DNA of 64,000 nt. Source: Jacaranda mimosifolia. Its lineage: Eukaryota > Streptophyta > Magnoliopsida > Lamiales > Bignoniaceae. Below are positions 33,875-45,905 of the stretch, one piece after another (position 1 is the stretch's first letter; every line of letters starts with the position of its first letter). Below the pieces are notes generated by a model. It did not search any database and was not told where the DNA came from. It was given only the letters and a program-made list of their open reading frames with translations. A program made the position numbers and the translations under genes. The DNA lies in assembly GCA_018894105.1 (NCBI GenBank), contig CM032121.1:28930230-28994229 (forward strand), written 5' to 3'.

Positions 33875-35276
33875 CTCATTCTCTGAATACTAGTATTGTT
33901 CTAATCATTGTAATCAATGATTGTACATTTTGATACTATTAATAGAATTGAGTTTAAAATTGTACTTCTAAAGCATTTCATTAGGATTTGCCCCTAAATG
34001 TGATTGCGACGGAACAATTACTTATAACCTCTAAGCTTTTGGCAGATGTAGTAGGAGAGTGGCAGGCTACTAATAATATAATGCACATATACATACATAC
34101 ATATATATATATATATAACTACACAATGTGCTATTTTGTAATTACTTGAGAAGCACCTTATGACAGCACAGGAATAGCTAAATAGAATCCATCCATTATT
34201 TTTAGTTTGCAATTTAAATTGAAATTGAAATTTTACTCATCAACATGCTCTATAATATATATAAATTTAATAAATTAATTAAACTTAATACATATAAGTC
34301 TATAATATATATAAGTTTAAATTTTTTTCTTTTTTATATAACATTTTTTGCTCTTTAAATCATAATTATCTATATTGTTATATATAATGTGTATTAGTTT
34401 GTATAATAAAAAAATTATGCAATTGTAACATTTGAATTTAGAAAAAATATCATTTTTTTCTCTTTATATCATAACAATTCACGTTTTTATATGTTTTTTA
34501 TATGTCATATATTAATATCTATACTATTTATAAAATGTAAGGTTTTTAATAATTATTTTGATATATTTAGTAATAAAATGATAAAATCAATTATATTTTA
34601 TAAAATAAAGACAATATAATTTTTGTTTCTCTTTTCCAATTTTACTTCTTTTTTCCTCAATTATGTCACCTTATGAAAAATTTTCTTTTATTTATACCAA
34701 ACACTTAAAAATACATTAATATTTAAATTATTTAAAAAATTATATTTATTTATCTTAGGCTAAAAAAATTTAATAAAAAATGTGAAGTAAGACTAAAACT
34801 AGTAGCACTTAACTAATAAAATTATATATATATATATATATAAACGAAAAAAACTGAGAAAACCAAAAAAACCAAACCAAACTGGAAAAACCAATTTTTT
34901 TTTTTCTGGTTTGATTTTCATTAACCGAATAAGAAAACCGAACCGAACAGAAAATTAATTTTTTTTAAAATACAAAAAACCAAAAATCGAACCAAACTAA
35001 ATTCAATTCAATTTAGTTCAATTTTTTCGATTTTCAGTCGATTCGGTTGATTTTGATTTTTTTTGAACAACCCTACTTATAGAGGTGGTATCAGAGGGAG
35101 GGAGGACCCAAATCCAATATCATTGAAACAAATTGCTCCCTCCCAGATTCCAGTCTGTTTCTTGTTTTAATCTTGTAAATAATCCATATCGAAGTTAGGT
35201 TATCAAGCAGCAGAAACAATACACCCAACAGCTTAGAGAGTAATGTGAAGAAGAGTAAACCAATACAAACAGAAAC
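33875..35276. other. AT-rich intergenic DNA with a one-ended repeat
   Basis: 34843-35075 is made of aaaccg/cggttt words and ends gaacaaccctac. That end resembles one end of a hAT-type MITE (inverse gtagggttgttcaa), but no matching left end is visible. The rest has no gene. The last 120 bases before 35277 are the probable 3' UTR region of the dioxygenase gene. Confidence 0.45.
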
Positions 35277-38200
35277 CTATGTTACAAAATTGGTCAGCAC
35301 TTTACTGACCAAATGCTTCCCATAAACAGCTCCTTCGAACTTCTTGATGCCGCCACTCTTCTGCAGACATGTATCCAGTGGCTCTATAGCAGCATCAAAG
35401 TTTGGCTGATATATTAAGCAAAAGCAAATGTAAGGGAAATATAGAATAAGATTATGATATATGGGAGAAATGGACAAGCATATGTGAGGGGCACACAAAC
35501 ATTCCACAATAACATTGGAGCAAGATTAACCTCGTAGAAGTATGCCACACAAACACGATATTGTGGAGCGGAATTGATGACCCGATGCAGAGTTGATTCG
35601 TACAGACCATTTGTTAAAACCTGCAACTTCCCAACATTCAGAATATCTGTGTGTGAATTGAAGAGTGCAATAGAAGCTTAAAGAATAGGCTGCCAGGGTA
35701 CATACCTTTAGCATGTCACCAATATTGCAAACAAATGTGCCAGGAATGGGTATGGCTGATATCCATTCCCCATTACCGTTTCTCACCTTCAATAAGTCAA
35801 AAAATGCTTGGTTAACCAATAATCGGACAGGAAGTCTTTTGAAATTATCAATAAATGGAATTATATGATTAGATTTGAGAGATTTTTCAGCTTCTAGAAT
35901 TGTATAGAATTCTTAGTTTTGTCATTCATATTTATGTATCTTTCTTCATAATCAACTAAAATAAATCTAATACGCAAGATTAAGAAGTTACTTAAAATTC
36001 TTTCTAAGACCAATCAAGGTGTAATACTCTCCGTACTAGCGGTCCTTATGTATCATATTAACTATCAAAATATGGTCAAAACAAAAGGTCTTTATTTAAG
36101 GAGCTTCTTTCTATGCCTATGAATCCCACTAGTCCCAAAAATGATACATTGGAAGAAACGAATGGATCTTTATTTAAGTCTTTATTTGAAAGAGAGTAAC
36201 TGAAAAGCGTAGCATGCTTGAATTGAATCTATACCTAATGCCCTCCAAGAAAGGAGCTTTAGTATGGAGAGAACTTGTTTTCTTGAAGAAGAAAGTTTAT
36301 GTGATCCTTAGCGACAATGAGCTAGTACGAGAAAGAAAAGAGCACACCTGCAGTGCAGTTATATCATCATCCTGATTAACTAATGTCAGTAGACCTGTAC
36401 AAGAGCAAAGATCATCACTGTTGATTAACAAAAGCATCAAAGATTAGACATGTAATGACTAAAAACAGTACCGTAGTCGGTGTGGGCTCCACTGGATTTA
36501 TTCAAGTGACAGATGCGGGCAATGCAGAAGCATTAAACAACATGTATTAGAGGTGGAGGAAACCAGAAAAAGGTAAAGCAAATAGCAGAACCACGAATTA
36601 CCATCCAACATCAATTTCTGCCTTTGGCATTTCCTTGTCATTTGCATGGCAGACAACAGGATATCCGATTACACGAAGCACCCAAAATGGATCTCCACCT
36701 CTATTCCCTTCAAACATGTCCATTGGTCCTCCCAACGCTAAAGCTATCCCTCTCATTATCTTTCTAGACAGATCTACAATCATGTAATTTATTTCTTTTT
36801 ACAGACTGAAGACATAAAACGGATTTTAAGAAGTGTCAAACTTTATTATTAAAGCACCTGTACAACAATTGACATAGTCCTCCATTAAATTTTTGAAATT
36901 TGGAGGATTACTTGGCCTGCAAATAGAAAAAAATTCAGCAAGCACTCAGAAAAGAAATTTTTCTCTTGCATCAATGAGTCCCTTAAGTGATTTAAACCAA
37001 ACAGGCAAATTAGAAGCGTGAGAAAAGGACCACAGCATTGCTAGTCTGCATGTGAATTATAGAGTAAGCAAAAAAGGCGAATACTTATATCATGAACAAA
37101 TTTTTTCTGTTTCTCCTTTATGCCAGGCATGGTGCAGGTTCCCTGCCAGGCTTGTTTTCCCCCTTTTCCTTGTTTTTCTCTCCCTTATGCTATTTGGATC
37201 AAGGACTTTAACGACAGAAGTGAAAAAAAAAAAAAAAAATGAAAGGAAAATGCTAAGGGAAGAAAGTAAGTTCAGAGTTACATCATTTGAAATATGGGGA
37301 AAAGAATATCTCTTACACTTTGGTTTAAAGATTTTGAGGGAGGAATGTCAAGATTAGAAAAGTAAAATCAAAAGATGTAAAATTTCAAGTTAATGTAGTT
37401 GTCTAAAGAAAGCAATAAGGAAAGAAATGGAAAAAATGGATGTAATCGATATATTGAAGGAGGAGAGAAGGCCAAATAAACCTTTCTCTATTTTTTTCAT
37501 TATTTTAAGAGGAAAATGAATTTTCTCCAATTACAATATAATCTCTCTCAAGTTTTCTTTACTGTAATATTTTTCTTACCAACCAAATAATTAAAATTGT
37601 CTCTTAAACATTTTCTTTTCCTTTCCTCACCAAAATCTTTATACCAAGCATAATGTTAATGTTTTCCTCATTGAAATACAAGATCCAAATATAAGGTTAG
37701 CTTAAGTGACTTTCATGTTTTCTAACCAGAATATTGTTAATGAGATTAATTCCACAAATGTAGAACAAACTTTTCAAATTTAGGAACTAATAAAGAGAAC
37801 TGCAATCTTGTAGAAAGACATCACAATCCCTTGTGGAAAACAATGATTGCTGAGCCAGAACAAAAGATATCAAATTTCCACCAAGATAATTGAAAGTTTC
37901 AAGAATCATAATGAATCTAAAAAAATGATAAGGGCGCATAAAAAATTTACTTAAGAGCCCGTTTGGTTTCATTTCCATAGCTCCTTTTTTCATTTTATAC
38001 TATTTCAAAAATGAAAGGCATCACTTTTTACAGATTTTCACCAACATCATTTTCATTTTCAAAACACATTATTCAATAACCTATATATCTTCTCTCTCTA
38101 TTCCATTATTTCTATCTTTCTCCACCTACAACCTATTAAAACGAACACAATAATTACTTTTCCAACAATTCATCCAAATACAAACTCATTTTTAACTCAT

Positions 38201-40738
38201 TTCAACTAACTAACTTTCAAATTTTAGAAATGAAGGAAATGGAAATTAGAAATGAAAATGAAACCAATTGAGATCCTGTTCTAAGTTCTATTCATATATG
38301 TTGTGATTGCCACTTACTGGGTTGCATTTTACCGGAATTGAGGGAATATCCCATATAATTTTGACTTTACTTTTTTTGTTCCCAAAGGAAATCTCATCAG
38401 TTAACTAGTTTAATGTGAACTACGACTATTTCGATGTGAGCTTTTAGGAGTAATTCATCAAATTTGTTATATCTAAAATAACTAAATGCCCTTCATAAGA
38501 ACCTAATATTCATATTTATATACATATATATATCCACCAACTTTACATTTTATAACCTCTAACATTGCGTGCTAATTTAAAATTTTTACCGTGGACCAAT
38601 GTACATCCTAATGCATAAGTTCTGGAATTTGGCATGAATATATATGATTGATATTCTCAGACCACTGTCCTTCAAAACCAAAAGGAAAAGAATTATCTAT
38701 TAATCAGCCTGAAATGACATGAGCTTGAAATATTGAAAATTTTCCGCACATTTATTGAAACTGAAAATGGCAAGTCCCAGTAGTATCAATTGGAACAGAT
38801 ACCATTCCATTAGGCCAGCAATGTATGCTTTAAATTCATTCACTTGGAGATCATTGTAAAAATTCGAGGGTAGATTGAGACACCTTTATATAGAAATAAC
38901 AACTTGAGAACTATGCCAAACCCCTATGTATAGGCAGAAGTTCTTTAATTAAATAAAAATAAAAGAGAATGAAACATTTTGTCTCTTTCAGGATAGCAGT
39001 TGGCTTTTATACTGTCTAATTAGTTAACTCAGTTACATACCACTGATTACATCCTTCCATAGCTTCACCAAGACTTCCATACATTCCGGGTGTCACTTCT
39101 CTGTAGCACTGTTTTGCAGAATTAGTAATTACTAATTATACAAGAAGATATATAAATATATAACTTTTGCATGTACGCATATATAATATGTTAATACGGA
39201 TGATTGTGTGTATGTAGGTGATGCTGATGCATATGCATTTGACCTGTTTCTTACAGCTTGCAACAATAATTGCAATAGCATGTCTGTTCTTAAGGGCAAT
39301 GGCAGAACATCTACATCAGTATCTGTAATGATATATTTTCATAACAGCAGGACTTTTCACTCATATGAAGGAGTAAAAATAATCTCATCTGGAACACAAG
39401 CAACATCAAGGTAGAAAAATAACTCATATCGATAGCCATCAATAGCAACATGGTGAAGAAGGAAGAACCTAGATTCCTCGTTACATCTACAATAGCATAA
39501 GAATTTCTATGCTAGAAATCAGAAACAGAGCTACTCTTCTTAGAGCGATCCAAATACTTTAGAATGCTGTCTCATATACTTCATTCTCAAAAATAGCTTT
39601 AGCTAATGGGATATTTGCAGTAAACTCCGTCAGTATGAGTTGTTTTGGTGCCAAGAGATTGATTTTATTGTCTTTTACCTTTCCTAGTGCCATCAATTAA
39701 ACATTCTCATAAAGAATTTAGATCTTGGAATTAAGGTTACATTCGATCAGGAATTGGCCATGTGCATTCATAAATGAAAATAGTCACTAAAAACCTCCCA
39801 ATTGATATGCAGTTAAGACAGGATGACAATTGACATCATATTATATACTTGATTCCACCAATTCAAAAATCAACCAAGCAGCACTAATTAATAATGACAT
39901 CTCAGAATCTCAACCTACATCAATAGCTTCGTGCATGTCTGGTACGCCCTTTGTTATGTTCTCGCCTACTCGTTGATATCCTCTGCATCCAATAACATTT
40001 TCAGCAAGAAATCATATCAATTACAAGAGACTTGGCCATTAATCAAACGAAAATACAGTGAAATTTTGTTTCATGCTGCAAACCTGTATCCAGCCGCTGC
40101 AGAGAGTTTGATTTTGAGCTTCTCCTCATATGGAAAATGGAAAAACTGGCGGGCTATACCTCTAATTTCTTTAACAAGAGAATCAGGAATCCCGTGGCCC
40201 TTCTTAAGAACAGTAATTCATCACCATAACAAGCAAACAGAACAAAGAAAACACATAAATATCGTCAACTTGCAGTCACTGTTACATAGCATCCGCACTA
40301 GAAAATCACTATGATTTAAGTTCAAAACGAGAAATACAGAAATCAAGCATTACAACAAAAAGTTGTAAAACTGCGCTATTTCATTAGAAAACAAGAATAT
40401 AAGGTGGGGAAAAAAAATTACCACATAAAAGAATCCAGCTTCTCTACAAGCCTGGTCCAATTGTCGAACAACTTCTGCCACGCCTTCATCTTGGACCATG
40501 TTTGGATTATCCCACTTCTCCACTAGTGGACTAATATCTGTTATATATGTGAAGAAGTTCAGAGTAAGTTCTTTAAGCCGTCCATCGGCACAACTTACTA
40601 GAAATTGTCCAATTCTCTTGAAATCACAAAAGGAAAATTACTAGAAATAGTTAGGAAAGAGCTTCAGAATTAAATATTTGGAGTGAAGGGAAGTTGAAAT
40701 ATACCGATTACAGGTATGGACTTGAAGTCTGTAGCCAT
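35277..40738 (-). CDS. 2-oxoglutarate/Fe(II)-dependent dioxygenase (At3g49630/At3g50210-like), 12 exons
   Basis: Exons on the minus strand, 5' to 3': 40738-40705, 40537-40422, 40202-40084, 39982-39919, 39108-39041, 36916-36858, 36773-36602, 36491-36472, 36394-36348, 35786-35706, 35620-35531, 35405-35277. Every junction is GT-AG and phases agree. The total is 999 nt, 332 aa, the usual family length. It starts [11 protein letters not shown]. The N-terminal dioxygenase domain spans about residues 8-115 ([15 protein letters not shown]). The catalytic domain spans about 175-290. The iron ligands are H214 and D216 (AHTDYG) and H272 (STLHRV). R282 (QYRV) would bind 2-oxoglutarate. Soluble enzymes of this class oxidise small molecules, but the substrate here is unknown. 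The 2.1-kb intron 5 holds a MITE. No break is seen. The acceptor of exon 3 could shift by 3 bases. Confidence 0.93.
37955..38275. mobile_element. MITE-like insertion inside intron 5 of the dioxygenase gene
   Basis: The left end gagcccgtttggtttcattt and the reverse complement of the right end (gatctcaattggtttcattt) form an imperfect inverted repeat extending through ccat words. The interior is non-coding. The sequence next to the left end is ttaa, which would suit a TTA/TAA target of the Tourist/PIF type, but the right side is not clear. Confidence 0.55.
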
Positions 40739-43299
40739 GGAGTCGTTCTGAGCTCTCACTTGGGTTTCCTTTCGGCTGGTGACAGATCTTAGAAATGATT
40801 CCAGTTTTTCCAGTGGATACTTGCATGATTAAATTAAAAATGGTAGAGATTCCTACGGCTGGTGGGCTTGATTATTTTAATATAGCGGAGCAGGTCTATT
40901 TGACGATTTATAATGGCGGCTAAATTTGGGCCCATGTGAAAGGATGTTAGCACCAGGGTTGGGCCGGGATCCGCCACTTTAGCTGACCTAAGGAAGTTGA
41001 ATAATTCCCTTTCCTCTCTCTTACAATTCACAATCTCTAGTTAAATATTTCACAAGACAAATTATGAGTTTAAACCTAGAACTTAACGTTACTTACTTTT
41101 CTTTTATTTACACACACAAATATATTTGGAGTCATTCAAGTTTGAACCAAGTTTAGTATTATTTTTATTTACTTGGTAGCGGGTCATCGGACACGGTTCT
41201 TGCGCCATGAGTACTTTTTGAATGTGACATACTTTTATTTTAAAGCTTCTCACTTTATATAATGAAAATTAATCAGTAAATTATATAAAAATAATATTTT
41301 TGACATCACGATGCAAGTAAAATGTCCTATAAACTCTATAGGAAAGACATTATTAAAGCAAAAAAATTAATATATAACAAAATTCCTGTAATTAAGTAAT
41401 TTTTCCAATCATAAGGAAATTACATCAAACAACAGATGAAAATGAAATAAGCAGCCAATCTAACTTTGTTGATGGAACTAATAATACAAAAAAAAAGTTA
41501 TTTTTATCTAAGAAGTCAAACCCATGCGTACAACCCAAGATAAAATAGTGAAGAAATTTGTGTTTGCGAATCAAACTATAAATGAAATTTATAAGAAAAA
41601 TTATAGTAAACACATGTTAGGAGAGAGGACTTGTAACTAAATTATGTACAAAAAACTTTTATTGTAAAGCTACAACTCCGCACAATAAAACTTTGCCACA
41701 TACTTGCAATGTTGAAATATGTATCATAATTAGGTAGCCCAGTACTACATATTTATTTAAATTAATATAATTTGCAAAAATTACCCGTAGCTGCTTTGCA
41801 ATCCAATTCGTATGCATTCATCTCTGTGCACCACCTTTTATGATATTGTTTAAAATACTAAAATGAAAATAATAAATTATAAGTTATAAAAATAATGAGA
41901 TGTAGTGATGTTTTAAATTTGGTTTGTACTAGTTCTATATCGGCATCACCAGCACATCGAATATTTTTTCTAGTAATAAGACACACATACAAAAAATAAT
42001 ACATATTAAACTGTGCTTTTAGATGGAAACATATGTGTGGCTAAATTAAAATACGTAAACGTCATACCTAAATAAAGTCCTCATCCATATTTCTTCTTTT
42101 GTTATACCTTTCTGCTCAATTGTTAGGAGAAAAAAATATTGTAAACATGTAAATCATTGTAATTTAATGGGAATATATGTCTATCATATCTTTGTTAGAT
42201 CCCATCCTTCTATCTAAGCAATTTGTTTGCCCCCATCAAAATAATTCACATCTTTACAATTTGAAAGATAAATAAAAATATAAAACTTAAAAGAAAATAA
42301 TGTAAATGTACCTTTGTTGTTTTTATTTCTGCAATACTCATAAAATCCACTTTCCTAGATCAATACTATTTACTCCTACAACTACTTTCAAACCCGAATA
42401 TATTGCAACTTGAATGATTGCCTGAAGTTATTTTATTTTATTTTATATCAAAAACAATCATAATTTTGTTGTTGCAAAAATTGTCTACATTAAGAGTGTT
42501 TTCTAGTTAATAAATTATACCACATACTCTTCGAAGTGTATTTTGTGACTGAAATTCGTTCTGCGTGTTCCATTATGTCATTGGATCAGCCAACCCTTCA
42601 ATGCAAGTAGTAGTGGTAGGAATTAAATTTTGAGCAGTAGATCTATTGCCTTCTGCAACACAAAATAAGACATCTTACAAAAATGTAGAAATTGAGAAAA
42701 CATCTATTATCATACCAAAACTATTAGAAAAATGAGAAAAAATACATATAATTGAATAGTTGAATCATAATTATGGTTTATATCAGAACATAAAACTTGT
42801 CATACCAAGAATTCCCAAATGAAATACGACTATGACTTTCACTTAGTAATAACCAAAATAATATAATCATACCAACAAAAGGATATAAACAAATTATTGT
42901 ATAGATTATTTTTCCTAAATAATAGAATTACCCATCAGTTATCCGATAAAACAAGAAATACAAAATGGAAGAAAGAAAGATCAAACAATTGCAAATATGT
43001 ATCTATTGAGGAAAAAAGTTTGATATATATTATTTTCGGTCGACATTCTAGTAATAGACATCCTAGTAATCAAGAATTATGTAAAGTATTCGAATTGAAC
43101 TATAAAGTTAATAATGCCATGTATTTGTTGTACGTGTGAAACAACACATGTCAATTAAATTAAAAACAAAATACATTAGTATGATATATACATTTTGAGA
43201 ATAAAATACATAAGCGTAATAATATTACCTTTATCTATTAGGGTGAATCGATGTTAGCTTATCGAAAATTGCTTTGAATACTATATTCCTTGTATAAAC
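40739..43299. other. 5' flank of the dioxygenase gene and AT-rich intergenic DNA
   Basis: The first 300 bases (40739-41040) are more balanced in composition and include the probable leader and promoter of the minus-strand dioxygenase gene. No TATA box is obvious. From 41040 to 43299 I find only short frames. Some of this may be the non-coding 3' part of the Helitron whose helicase remnant begins at 43300. Confidence 0.45.
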
Positions 43300-45905
43300 G
43301 CTGTCATGACCATTGAAGGAACCCTTTTTACTAATACTTTTGTGGTTTCTTTTGAAAGACCTCGTAATAAAGCTACAAATAATTGGCCATGACAAAAGAC
43401 AATATTTGAAAGATAGATTCCAACACTAGGAATAGTTTGTCCTTAAGATTTGTTAATTATAATTGCAAGCTCAAGCGAATTGAGAATTGCTTGCTAGTCA
43501 TTTCAAAAGTCATTTTTTAGTCTTCTGCACTCTTAAATGGGATTTGTGGTAGAAATACTCTTTGTCCCTTAAATTGTTCAACTAATAGTTCGGCTTCAAT
43601 GAGATTTCTACCAAATTGATGAAATATAACTCTTGTACCATCACACAATCTAATCTTTGAATCAATATTTCGAAGGAGCATGATTGGAGAAAATTCTCTC
43701 AAAGTTTGCTTGTGTCGTGGAAGATTTTCGAGTGGAATAGAATTTAGAGACTTAAGTAGATACAATTTTCATGTCATCACCACAAAGTCAAATGAATAGT
43801 ATAGGAAAGCATGCAGAGCCTTTTTGTTCAACTTATTGGCATCATTGTTTAGTAGAGTTATTAAGGCTCTAGTTTTTAGTGAAGTCATTAAAGCTTTACT
43901 CTCCATATAGTTTGCATCATACATTGTGATACCTTAAATCAAGGAAAATCTTGTGTATCAACTCATCAATTGAATGCTCACCTTCCCAAGATAGAGACAT
44001 TGAATTTGGAACACGTATCATGTCATTTTCTATTGTTGGCTCTTCTCCATTGCCAATTATAAGTAAAAAATCTTAGAAGCATTGATTATTTTAGGCTCTG
44101 ATGTTATCTGTTAAATGGAGGAGTTTTATGTTGGACCACAAAGATGATTCAACAATGCTGGCATTTATAATTTGTGATTTAGTCCCGTTGATTAAAATGG
44201 GTAGAACTTAATGAAAATCTCCTTCGAGAATTATAATTTTCCACCAAATGGTAGGTCAACTCCAAGAATATCTTTAAACATGTGATCTATTGTTTCAAAT
44301 GCCTTTTTGGTTTGCCATCGGGGCCTTATCCCAAATGATTGCCAATGCATGCTCTATCAATTTAGACCAAATCTGATTGCTTGCTAAAATGATATATTGA
44401 CATCAACTCAAACTTGATTGATATTTTTGGCTAAGAATGTGTGGTCATACCCAAGGAAATAGGTTAGCAGCTATACTAGATGATGCAGTTGCCAACATAA
44501 TGCAGGCATCCTTTTTGAAATTTTCAAGTAAAGTTTGATCAAGAAAAGTTTTTCTAGTACCAGCTAGACCATTCACAAAGAATATAAAACTATGTTTTCT
44601 TCTTGTAGCTTGCTGATGATATCAAATGCTGAAACTGACCTACATTGAGAAACATAATAGTGTTTAAATCTTCATGTGAGACTAAGATTGAGAGCTTATG
44701 TTCAATTACTTTGGAAATGGTCATCAAGTCTTCAAATCCTTCACTTATCTGTGGTAAATCAAAATCTTTTATGCTTTTCTTTACTGCTGCATAATATCAT
44801 TTATACTATGGAAAAGTTTGTTCATGACATACAAATTATTTGAATTGCTTGAAGATGGATAATCTTTAATCATATAGGAATAATTTTCCTCTCATAACTC
44901 GCTAGGCTCATAGTATAATAAAATTGTTTCAAACAACCGTCTAAATGCATATGGCATTCTAAAGATTTGACCTTCAACTAATTAAGCATTCTCATATATT
45001 GTTATCTTCTTCAAGAAGGCTGTACCATTCAACTGCTTGTTTGAATGTTAATTAGTAAACACTATTAATTATAAAAAAGATTATCAAATGAATTTGGACA
45101 TGTAACATGGTTAAGTAAGAGAAATGAATAAGATCTATCCCCTTCATTTGGTGCAACAACATATAGCTAACCAATTACTTTTTAGCTTGTGTTCATTTTT
45201 ACCCATTTTCTTGGAGATGAAAGCCATCTAAAATGTTTGTGAAACTCTTTGTGTAAATATTTATTTGGCTCTTGTCCTTCACTGTATATTTGAAAAACTC
45301 AAAGTAAACATAGTTCGAATCAACTAACACATTTGAAATAGATTGATTGTTGTAAAATTGAACCTACTGCTTGTTAGAAAGGTGGATATATAAACATACA
45401 ATCAAAGGATAAATTTGGGTCAATAGGAATTTAAGTATTTTCCATAATACCTTCGAGGCATAAATCTATCTTCCATCCATAGATTGGATGATTTCATCAT
45501 AATTAGGCTAGGACCATACCTCAAATACAACATAATTAGGTCCCTTATAAACATACTTGTATAAATACTTAATGCTTTTAATGCTGCCGTATATTTCAAC
45601 ATTTATGTGACAATCATACTTTAGCAATAACCTAGGGTTATAAGGAACAACCTAACAGGCTATTATCTACAACCACTTACCTTTCGCTTTTAGAGCTACA
45701 GATCTCCTATTATTATGTTATTGATATATCGGTATGAATCATTTCCTTGAACAGTAAATTCAAGAAATGGTTTTGGGTGCCTTTCTTGCAGTTCATCTTA
45801 TCTGGACCGTAGGGTCCTGCAAATCACGTGTTTCAGCACAACACCATATAGATGAGGTTCTTTATCTTAATAGGCTACTTCTGCTCTAACAATGCAATCA
45901 TAATT
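43300..45905 (-). pseudogene. Helitron Rep/helicase (PIF1-like) pseudogene, N-terminal side cut off
   Basis: Reading the minus strand from 45905 gives Helitron Rep-side remains (FTVQGNDSYRY, then VVPYNPRLLLKYDCHINVE and KYLYKYVYKGP near 45640-45540). The helicase region follows: a Walker A relic FVNGLAGTRKTFL near 44560; GGKLIILEGDFHQVLPI near 44230; SLWSNIKLLHLTDNIRA near 44110; and the well-preserved C-terminal block at 43765-43517 (LPRHKQTLREFSPIMLLRNID, LCDGT, RVFLPQIPF). A last degraded block, FSIRLSLQL, lies near 43480. Stops and frameshifts are frequent. The upstream part of Rep is missing because the gypsy element starts at 45906 inside it. The Helitron ends were not found. Confidence 0.85.

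Noticed and set aside
39931..40314. A 127-residue plus-strand open frame
   Set aside because: It lies antisense over exons 3 and 4 of the dioxygenase, has no motif, and is explained by the minus-strand gene.
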